NCBI GenBank assembly: GCA_029861795.1
Contig: JAOTYS010000356.1
Location: forward strand, 1 to 5,021
DNA: 5,021 nt
Direction: 5' to 3'
Origin: Gammaproteobacteria bacterium
GTDB lineage: Bacteria; Pseudomonadota; Gammaproteobacteria; Arenicellales; JAOTYS01
The notes under the pieces: model-generated
Seen by the model: only the letters and a program-made list of their open reading frames with translations
Told to the model about the DNA's origin: nothing
Database searches by the model: none
Made by a program: the position numbers and the translations under genes
Shown here: one piece after another, positions 1 through 4,956 of the stretch
Layout: each line of letters starts with the position of its first letter
Numbering within the stretch: position 1 is the first letter of the stretch

Positions 1-466
1 CCCGGTAAGTTTCTATTATTGCTGGAACTTGACAGACACTGTGGTCGAATTCGTCGTGGCCGAAGTTCACAACACCCCATGGGGCGAACGTCATTGCTAT
101 GTGCTGGACTTGCGCGCGCGACACCGCACCAAACAACAGCAGAAGATCGAGTTCGAAAAGGCTTTCCATGTTTCTCCATTTATGGGGATGGATCAACTCT
201 ACCGATGGTGGCTTTCTACGCCGGGGGAAACACTCTCGGTCACAATGGAGAGTCGTGATCAAGGCAAGCGAGTATTTAGCGCGGCCATGGAGCTAAAACG
301 AAAGGCCATTGATCATACAAGTCTCGCTCGGATTCTCACGGTCTACCCATTCATGACATTCAAAGTCATCTTCGCCATATATTACCAGGCACTTTGCCTG
401 CGACTTAAGAAAATGCCTTTCTACCGCCATCCAAAATACTGCCGAGCCGGAGAACTGGGTTCATGA
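1..466 (+). CDS. DUF1365 family protein, C-terminal part (cut by left edge)
   Basis: The reading frame is already open at base 2, so the start lies outside the window; 154 residues are visible before TGA at 464-466. The first visible residues, PVSFYYCWN, followed by AEVHNTPWGERHCYVL and FHVSPFMGMD, are hallmark motifs of DUF1365. The C-terminus contains the usual MPFYRHPKY-type ending. The internal TTG and ATG codons are therefore not starts. The family has no established reaction. It is repeatedly found next to a flavin-dependent amine-oxidase-like protein and a CFA-like methyltransferase, which implies a role in modifying unsaturated phospholipid acyl chains (inference from context). The stop codon overlaps the ATG of the next gene (ATGA, 463-466), which indicates translational coupling. 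The family assignment is secure; the function is unknown. Confidence 0.93.
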   Translation, partial: PVSFYYCWNLTDTVVEFVVAEVHNTPWGERHCYVLDLRARHRTKQQQKIEFEKAFHVSPFMGMDQLYRWWLSTPGETLSVTMESRDQGKRVFSAAMELKRKAIDHTSLARILTVYPFMTFKVIFAIYYQALCLRLKKMPFYRHPKYCRAGELGS

Positions 467-1743
467 CCACCACTTCCCACATATTGCCGGCGATTGATTC
501 AGTAACGCAATCTAGCAAGATATCACTGACACATCGGTGGGCGCGGCGAGCCGTTCAACGACATCTCGCAAGAGTGACCGAAGGACAGCTGACTGCGCAC
601 GACTCACTGGGCGAGTGGCGGGTCGGTCATAGTGGACCTGAGTGCACACTCATTGTGCACGATATGGGGTTCTACTCAGACTTAATTCTTGACGGAGGAT
701 TAGGCGCTGCCAGGAGTTATATGAACGCAAAGTGGTCGAGCCCGAACTTGACCTCGCTGTTTCGCTTCTTTGTTACCAACATAGACACGACAGACGGACT
801 GGACAGCAGCATTGCCCGTTTGGGCAGTCTGATACCGAAAATAAAGCATCAAGTGAGACGCAACACTCCGGGCGGCAGCCGTCGCAATATCCACAAGCAC
901 TATGATCTCGGCAATGAGCTGTTCGAACTATTTCTCGATGAGTCTATGACCTACTCCGCGGGTATCTTTGAGAGCGAACAAAGCTCGATGGGCCAAGCGT
1001 CCATTGCCAAACTGGACCGTATCTGTCGCAAGCTACGTCTTGGTCCTGACGATCATATTCTTGAGATCGGATCGGGCTGGGGTAGCTTCGCAATTCATGC
1101 TGCGGGTCAGTATGGCTGCAGAGTGACCACCACCACGATCTCAAAGCAGCAATTCGATCTTGCGAGTGAAAGGATAGCTAGGGCTGGGCTAGCTGACCGT
1201 GTCGAATTGTTGCTGCGGGATTACCGCGATCTAGAAGGTAAGTTCGACAAATTAATCTCCATCGAAATGATCGAAGCAGTGGGACATAAATTCCTACCAT
1301 ATTACTTCAAGAAATGCGCCGAACTGCTAAGGCAGGACGGACAAATGTTGCTTCAAGCCATTACTATGCCCGATCGGCGCTACGAGCAATATTTGCGCAC
1401 TACTGATTTCATTCAGACATACATATTCCCTGGCAGCTGCTGCCCCTCGTTGTCAGCGATGTTAGGGGCGATGAAATCCACCAGCGATTTCAGCTTGGTT
1501 CATCTTGAAGAAATTGGTCAGCACTATGCCAAGACATTAAGACACTGGCGGCGTAAGTTCAAAGAGAATGAGTCTAGAGTTTTGCAACTGGGCTACCCGC
1601 AGCGGTTTGTAAGGATGTGGGAATATTATCTTTGTTATTGCGAGGCTGGATTCGCTGAGCGCTATATCGGGGACGTGCAGATGCTATTGAACAAGCCCAG
1701 CTGTCGCACGGCCCCGCTGATAGCACCGTTACCGATGCATTAA
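463..1743 (+). CDS. Cyclopropane-fatty-acyl-phospholipid synthase-like SAM methyltransferase
   Basis: This 426-aa protein is a class I SAM-dependent methyltransferase of the CFA synthase family, expected to methylate the double bond of unsaturated acyl chains in phospholipids at the inner membrane face. The N-terminal ~140 residues form the lipid-binding domain. The catalytic domain follows, with HYDLGNELFELFLDESMTYS (146-165), SAM motif I LEIGSGWGSF (200-209), TTTTISKQQ (222-230), IEMIEAVG (267-274) and the family's C-terminal RMWEYYLCYCEAGFAERYIGD (from 384). Relative to E. coli Cfa, the bicarbonate-site Cys139 aligns with Ala166 and His266 with Gln298. Glu239 (Glu271), Ile268 (Ile300) and Tyr317 (Tyr355) appear kept. 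A true cyclopropane product is therefore uncertain, and a methyl- or methylene-branched product is possible. The ATG overlaps the upstream stop, with GGAG at 449-452 ten bases before it. The family is certain; the exact product is not. Confidence 0.95.
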   Translation: MTTTSHILPAIDSVTQSSKISLTHRWARRAVQRHLARVTEGQLTAHDSLGEWRVGHSGPECTLIVHDMGFYSDLILDGGLGAARSYMNAKWSSPNLTSLFRFFVTNIDTTDGLDSSIARLGSLIPKIKHQVRRNTPGGSRRNIHKHYDLGNELFELFLDESMTYSAGIFESEQSSMGQASIAKLDRICRKLRLGPDDHILEIGSGWGSFAIHAAGQYGCRVTTTTISKQQFDLASERIARAGLADRVELLLRDYRDLEGKFDKLISIEMIEAVGHKFLPYYFKKCAELLRQDGQMLLQAITMPDRRYEQYLRTTDFIQTYIFPGSCCPSLSAMLGAMKSTSDFSLVHLEEIGQHYAKTLRHWRRKFKENESRVLQLGYPQRFVRMWEYYLCYCEAGFAERYIGDVQMLLNKPSCRTAPLIAPLPMH

Positions 1744-1748
1744 TTGTG

Positions 1749-2306
1749 ATGAAGTTTAAACTTTTCAACTTTTTGGCATTTCAGGTTGGCTGGCTTATAG
1801 GCTGCATTGGGGCATCACAGGGCTGGCCAGGGCTTGGCCCTGTTTATACCACCGCATGGTTGACCGTGCATCTGGTCTTGGTTGGGGCCTATGCGAGACA
1901 AGAGTTCATCATTGTTATCGCTGCCGCAGTGCTTGGTTACCTCGCGGACTCGGCGCTCGTGCTCCTTGACATCTTCGAATTTCCACCGCAAGCGCAGTTC
2001 GGCCAACCTACCACCCTTTGGATGGTTAGCTTATGGGCCAACCTTGCACTCACTCTGAGACATTGCCTTGGATGGTTGCGTAACCGCTTTGTCACCGCGT
2101 CGCTCCTTGGCGCGATCGCGGGTCCGCTCGCCTATGCGGCGGGCGGCAAGCTGGGCGCGATAACCCTCGATGTATCGGCTTCTACAATAATAGCGATCGG
2201 AATTGAATGGTCGCTCACATTGCCGCTTCTGCTGCTAATCGTTAAGGCGGTCGAGGGTCCTCTAGAGAGGCCAGCCGGAACATCTAAGGATCTTCGCACC
2301 TGCTAG
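1749..2306 (+). CDS. DUF2878 family integral membrane protein
   Basis: This is a hydrophobic protein of 185 aa (186 if GTG at 1746 is the start). GTG and ATG stand side by side, and no Shine-Dalgarno sequence is visible, so initiation probably depends on ribosomes finishing the methyltransferase gene two to five bases upstream. Family features are the N-terminal FNFLAFQVGWLIG, a central LWMVSLWANLALTLRH (about residues 91-106, counted from the GTG) and LLGAIAGPLAYAAGGKLGA (120-138). About five to six membrane segments can be seen, with a polar tail after residue 170. DUF2878 has no known activity. It is a regular member of CFA-like and DUF1295 lipid clusters, so a scaffold, transport or membrane-enzyme role is possible. 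The family call rests on motif memory and context and is fairly firm. Confidence 0.88.
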   Translation: MKFKLFNFLAFQVGWLIGCIGASQGWPGLGPVYTTAWLTVHLVLVGAYARQEFIIVIAAAVLGYLADSALVLLDIFEFPPQAQFGQPTTLWMVSLWANLALTLRHCLGWLRNRFVTASLLGAIAGPLAYAAGGKLGAITLDVSASTIIAIGIEWSLTLPLLLLIVKAVEGPLERPAGTSKDLRTC

Positions 2307-2314
2307 CCGCCATC

Positions 2315-3115
2315 ATGTCCATAAAATTCGAGTTCGCAATCGGCTGGGGCGTGGTAGCGACCATCATGTTACTCCTATGGGTGCGGCAGTATTTCAGCAA
2401 AAATGCCAGCACCGTGGATGTGGCTTGGGCTTTCGGCACTGGTTTGCTGGGCGTGTGGTTCGCCTTGACCGCCGACGGCGAAGTGGCACGACGCATGATG
2501 GTAGCGCTTATGGTGGGGATTTGGGGTACGCGCCTTGGTTTGCATCTGTGGCGCCGCATTGCATTCGAGGTTGAGGATGGGCGATACGTCGCGCTGCGCC
2601 AGCAACTTGGGGAACGGGCGCAGCTAGTGTTTTTCTTCTTTTTTCAAATCCAGGCGCTATGGGCATTGCTATTTGCACTGCCGGTGTGGGCTGCCGCGAC
2701 CAACGAGACTGCTGGACTCCACTGGCATGACGTTGTCGGGTTCTCGATATGGTTAATCGCGATAGGCGGCGAAATGACGGCGGATCGTCAATTGCAGCGG
2801 TTCCGCTCGAATTCGCAGAACCGCGGCAAAGTGTGTCAACAAGGGTTATGGCGGTATTCCCGTCATCCTAATTACTTCTTCGAATGGTTGCATTGGTGGG
2901 CATACGTACTGGTCGGTCTTGGATCGGTTTGGTGGTGGATGACGTGGTGTGGCGTCGTGTTAATGCTGATTTTCCTCCTCAAGGTGACTGGGATACCGCA
3001 CACGGAGAGGAACGCGTTGCGCAAACGTGGAGATGCGTATCGTGAGTATCAAGAATCCACCAGCAAATTTTTCCCGCTTCCACCTAGAAAATCACATAAA
3101 GAGGTAACAGCGTGA
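2315..3115 (+). CDS. DUF1295 family membrane protein (steroid 5-alpha-reductase / isoprenylcysteine methyltransferase fold)
   Basis: This 266-aa polytopic membrane protein has about six to seven hydrophobic segments (roughly 8-23, 33-52, 61-79, 103-126, 139-157, 190-207 and 209-226). The DUF1295 signatures are clear: ASTVDVAWAFG (31-41), IWGTRLGLHLWRRI (69-82), GLWRYSRHPNYFFEW (177-191), KVTGIPHTE (223-231) and AYREYQ (241-246). The SRHPNYF and GIP-x-TE elements form the cofactor pocket in this superfamily, whose characterised members are NADPH-dependent reductases or SAM-dependent methyltransferases. The reaction here is unknown. Lying between two acyl-chain methyltransferases, a redox step on a methylated acyl chain is a reasonable inference. 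It begins eight bases after the DUF2878 stop without a good ribosome binding site. It ends in a GTGA overlap with the next gene. C-terminal residues 258-264 are basic. Confidence 0.93.
   Translation: MSIKFEFAIGWGVVATIMLLLWVRQYFSKNASTVDVAWAFGTGLLGVWFALTADGEVARRMMVALMVGIWGTRLGLHLWRRIAFEVEDGRYVALRQQLGERAQLVFFFFFQIQALWALLFALPVWAAATNETAGLHWHDVVGFSIWLIAIGGEMTADRQLQRFRSNSQNRGKVCQQGLWRYSRHPNYFFEWLHWWAYVLVGLGSVWWWMTWCGVVLMLIFLLKVTGIPHTERNALRKRGDAYREYQESTSKFFPLPPRKSHKEVTA
3098..3105 (+). promoter_or_regulatory. Ribosome binding site that favours the GTG start at 3112
   Basis: The sequence AAAGAGGT resembles the anti-16S consensus AAGGAGGT. GAGG ends seven bases before GTG 3112 but thirteen bases before the ATG at 3118. 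Spacing and the GTGA stop/start overlap both favour GTG 3112 as the initiation codon of the second methyltransferase. It is the clearest Shine-Dalgarno sequence within the coupled part of the cluster. Confidence 0.7.
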
Positions 3116-4158
3116 CAATGGCTACTAATATTGCGCTCGATTGGACCGAACGCGGCTTGATTCCCGACGTCGCGATCCGCCAGAGCATACGTTATCTTGT
3201 CCGTCAGCGACTGTCGGAGATAAGGTCTCACGAATGTGAGACCGGAGCTAAGATCGAAAGCGAATTCGCAAAGCAAATGACTGGCTCTGCTATAGCCCCC
3301 ATGCCGCACAGGGCCAACGAGCAGCATTATGAAGTGACCTCTGACTTCTTCGATGTAGTGCTGGGAAAACACCGCAAATACAGCTGTGGTTACTGGGCGA
3401 ACAATACCTACAGTTTGAACGATGCCGAGGCCGAGGCACTACGTCAGACCTGTGAACATGCTTATTTGAAAGACGGTCATCGTGTTCTGGAGCTCGGTTG
3501 CGGTTGGGGTTCCCTGACACTTTGGATGGCAGACCACTTTCCTAACGCCACAATCACCGCTGTCTCTAATTCGCACTCGCAACGCGAGCACATCCTTGGC
3601 GAAGCGATGCGTCGAGGTCTTACCAACATAAAAGTGATGACAGCGGACATGAACGACTTTTCCACCGATGACCGATTTGATCGCGTGGTATCTATTGAAA
3701 TGTTTGAGCATATGCGCAACTACAAAAGATTGTTTGAGCGCATTTATCATTGGCTACAGCCTGGCGGTCGCTTCTTCATGCATATCTTCTGTCACAGGAG
3801 TACACCATATGAGTTTGTAGACAATGGTCCAACAGATTGGATAAGCCGATACTTCTTTACGGGTGGAATAATGCCTAGCGATCAACTACCACTGCGTTTT
3901 CAGGAGCACTTACGGCTTACGGACAAATGGCGTTGGCAAGGTACGCATTATCAGAAGACGGCCAATGCGTGGCTTATGAACATGGATTCCAATCGAGACG
4001 TAGTGTTGGACACAATTGAATCCGTCTACGGCAAAGCTGACGCAGTGCGTTGGTGGACGCGCTGGCGCATATTCTTCATGGCCTGTGCCGAATTATTTGG
4101 ATACAACCAGGGCCAGGAATGGTGGGTGAGCCACTATTTGTTCGAACGGTCACACTAA
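3112..4158 (+). CDS. Coclaurine N-methyltransferase-like / CFA-family SAM methyltransferase
   Basis: This 348-aa soluble SAM-dependent methyltransferase belongs to the CFA superfamily branch that contains plant coclaurine and pavine N-methyltransferases. Recognisable blocks are QHYEVTSDFFDVVLG (71-85), KYSCGYW (89-95), SAM motif I LELGCGWGSL (126-135), AVSNS (150-154), SIEMFEHMRNY (194-204), FMHIFCHR (222-229), DWISRYFFTGGIMPS (242-256), HYQKTANAWL (279-288) and ACAELFGYNQGQEWWVSHYLF (from 324). The EMFEHM-NY, FFTGG-MPS and FGYN-G-EWW blocks match the plant enzymes closely, and the EH pair (Glu199, His200) lies in the catalytic region there. Bacterial members are usually annotated as CFA synthase family proteins and their substrates are unproven. 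The lipid-operon setting suggests an acyl chain or lipid amine rather than an alkaloid. The GTG start is chosen from the GTGA overlap and the ribosome binding site at 3098-3105. The family is certain; the substrate is unknown. Confidence 0.95.
   Translation: MTMATNIALDWTERGLIPDVAIRQSIRYLVRQRLSEIRSHECETGAKIESEFAKQMTGSAIAPMPHRANEQHYEVTSDFFDVVLGKHRKYSCGYWANNTYSLNDAEAEALRQTCEHAYLKDGHRVLELGCGWGSLTLWMADHFPNATITAVSNSHSQREHILGEAMRRGLTNIKVMTADMNDFSTDDRFDRVVSIEMFEHMRNYKRLFERIYHWLQPGGRFFMHIFCHRSTPYEFVDNGPTDWISRYFFTGGIMPSDQLPLRFQEHLRLTDKWRWQGTHYQKTANAWLMNMDSNRDVVLDTIESVYGKADAVRWWTRWRIFFMACAELFGYNQGQEWWVSHYLFERSH
3224..3243 (+). repeat. Perfect 8-bp inverted repeat (hairpin) inside the second methyltransferase gene
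   Basis: GGTCTCAC (3224-3231) and GTGAGACC (3236-3243) are exact reverse complements separated by the loop GAAT. The hairpin begins about 112 bases after the GTG start and encodes part of RSHECETGA. No T-run follows, so it is not an intrinsic terminator. It could affect mRNA stability or translation, or be chance; the sequence shows only the symmetry. Confidence 0.7.
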
Positions 4159-4170
4159 GAGTTAATAACT

Positions 4171-4548
4171 ATGAACATTCTAAGAAACGTTCAGCTCGTT
4201 GGTTGGTTTGGCATGATCGTGATGGTGGTTGCGTTAGTTTATGGATCGATACAGGGCGATCTCCTTTTGGAGGGGCGAACACTTCTGCAATTGCCTTGGG
4301 GCGTGGTTTCTTTGATTGAAGCTTACCTGGGAATCGCTCTGCTTTCTTGTTGGATCATATGGAGAGAGCGTTCAAAGTTAACCGCCCTTGGCTGGGTTAT
4401 GCTCATCGTCTTACTTGGCAACTTGGTCAGTTGTATCTACATATTGCGAGCAGCATTCTTAGCGCGCGGTGATACCCGCCGCTTCTGGATGGGTGGATCA
4501 ACCCATCAAACAGAAATTCATCGATATCCCGACCAACGGCATAATTGA
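4171..4548 (+). CDS. Small three-helix membrane protein, DUF1475-like
   Basis: This 125-aa protein has hydrophobic segments at about residues 8-27, 45-64 and 71-93. LPWGVVSLIEAYLGI (41-55), the WIIWRERS turn (61-68) and GNLVSCIYILRAAF (83-96) match the PWG-x-x-x-L-x-D/E-x-Y-x-G, W-x-x-x-R/K-E-x-S and LGN-x-x-x-x-x-Y-x-L pattern remembered for DUF1475. The function is unknown. It starts 12 bases after the methyltransferase stop with a modest AAGAG at 4157-4161, so it is likely in the same transcript. The last ~18 residues after RRFWMG are polar and unlike a membrane-protein tail. They coincide with an inverted repeat and with a protein-like stretch in another frame, so the natural C-terminus may have been altered. 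The gene is likely real; the family call is moderate. Confidence 0.75.
   Translation: MNILRNVQLVGWFGMIVMVVALVYGSIQGDLLLEGRTLLQLPWGVVSLIEAYLGIALLSCWIIWRERSKLTALGWVMLIVLLGNLVSCIYILRAAFLARGDTRRFWMGGSTHQTEIHRYPDQRHN
4488..4507 (+). repeat. 7-bp inverted repeat near the end of the DUF1475-like gene
   Basis: GATGGGT (4488-4494) and ACCCATC (4501-4507) are perfect reverse complements with a six-base loop. An A-rich stretch follows, not a T-run, so it does not look like a terminator. It lies where the recognisable part of the DUF1475-like protein ends. Confidence 0.5.
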
Positions 4549-4606
4549 CGCAGGCTTTGATCGCTTTATCGAAGTTCAAATAAGGTGCTCAAACACATCG
4601 ACTTGA
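4490..4606 (+). pseudogene. Possible remnant of an exported-protein gene, out of frame with the preceding CDS
   Basis: Reading from 4490 in the frame one base ahead of the DUF1475-like gene gives a 38-codon open stretch to TGA at 4604-4606. It contains KQKFIDIPTNGIIDAGFDRF. The IDAGFDRF core resembles a motif I remember from uncharacterised exported bacterial proteins, where it lies in the second half of the protein. Here it has no clear start (TAG at 4460-4462 lies upstream) and the similarity appears to fade after about 4576. It overlaps the end of the DUF1475-like gene and the intergenic gap. It may be a decayed gene fragment or a chance open stretch. Confidence 0.25.
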
Positions 4607-4641
4607 TCGTCGCCGAACAACTGAATATAGGAGAATACATA
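4549..4641 (+). other. 93-nt intergenic gap before the small exported-protein gene
   Basis: This is the largest gap between recognised genes. It carries most of the out-of-frame remnant described at 4490-4606 and two copies of TTGATCG (4557-4563 and 4603-4609). Near its end is AGGAG (4629-4633). No strong terminator hairpin is visible. It may contain a promoter for the next gene, but no convincing -35/-10 pair at a sensible distance was found. Confidence 0.4.
4629..4633 (+). promoter_or_regulatory. Shine-Dalgarno sequence that sets the start at 4642
   Basis: AGGAG lies eight bases upstream of ATG 4642. This is near-ideal spacing and selects that codon over the in-frame GTG at 4585. The protein starting at 4642 then begins directly with a signal peptide, which supports the choice. 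Confidence 0.75.
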
Positions 4642-4956
4642 ATGCGAACATACCCGAAGATACTTGCGATCACTTTGTGTCTACTCATTGCGCCGGCTGG
4701 CGAATCACAAGGACCGGACCCTCGTAGACATATTCCGGAAGGCAGCAAATTATTCCGCAAAGGGTATGTCCAAGGATGTCGCAGCGGTCTGCACGAGTAT
4801 AGCCCCGCAATATTTTGGTGGCAGAAGAGTTCAAAACTGTATGACAATGAAGAGGACTACCGCCGTGGTTGGGAGTTGGCCTTCACAGAATGCTATGAGA
4901 GAGAAGAGAAATATCCTCGAATGGGACAAGGGGCCCATCACGGTGGTGGAGGATGA
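4642..4956 (+). CDS. Small exported protein with a conserved-looking Cys pair
   Basis: This 104-aa protein begins with a typical Sec signal sequence: basic MRTYPK, then a hydrophobic core ILAITLCLLIAPA (7-19), with cleavage likely near residues 20-24. The mature part has LFRKGYVQGCRSGL (37-50) and DYRRGWELAFTECYE (72-86). The arrangement GY-x-x-GC-x-SG ... Y-x-x-GW-x-x-x-F-x-x-C recalls small uncharacterised periplasmic proteins of gammaproteobacteria. Cys46 and Cys84 could form a disulfide. The tail GQGAHHGGGG is low-complexity. No lipobox is present, since the only signal-region Cys (13) lies inside the hydrophobic core. The function is unknown. The 93-nt gap and its own strong ribosome binding site leave open whether it belongs to the lipid operon or starts a new unit. 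Confidence 0.75.
   Translation: MRTYPKILAITLCLLIAPAGESQGPDPRRHIPEGSKLFRKGYVQGCRSGLHEYSPAIFWWQKSSKLYDNEEDYRRGWELAFTECYEREEKYPRMGQGAHHGGGG

Noticed and set aside
29..466. TTG at 29 as the start of the DUF1365 protein
   Set aside because: The frame is open to the left edge and the residues before it (PVSFYYCW) are the conserved DUF1365 core, so the gene starts outside the window.
1176..1194. AGCTAG/CTAGCT inverted repeat within the CFA-like gene
   Set aside because: A six-base repeat with a seven-base loop is expected by chance in a window of this size.
1828..1842. CAGGGC-TTG-GCCCTG hairpin followed by TTT within the DUF2878 gene
   Set aside because: The stem is only six pairs, the T-run is three bases and it lies inside a coding region, so a terminator is unlikely.
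700..3750. Several minus-strand open frames of 63-107 codons opposite the lipid genes
   Set aside because: They lie entirely opposite strongly supported plus-strand genes, show no recognisable domain and have compositions expected of antisense shadows.
463..4158. Naming the genes cfa, ufaM or fufM
   Set aside because: The active-site differences and lack of a direct comparison mean that the product of neither methyltransferase can be assigned from sequence alone.
4050..4319. 89-codon open frame across the end of the second methyltransferase
   Set aside because: It overlaps both the methyltransferase and the DUF1475-like gene in another frame and has no family-like motif.
4603..4631. Promoter-like TTGATC and TATAGG with a 17-base spacer
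   Set aside because: The -10 overlaps the Shine-Dalgarno sequence, so transcription would start after it and leave an almost leaderless message. TTGATCG also occurs at 4557, so the match is probably chance or from another kind of repeat.
4585..4641. GTG at 4585 as the start of the small exported protein
   Set aside because: It would add 19 residues ahead of a clear signal peptide and bypass the well-placed AGGAG at 4629-4633.
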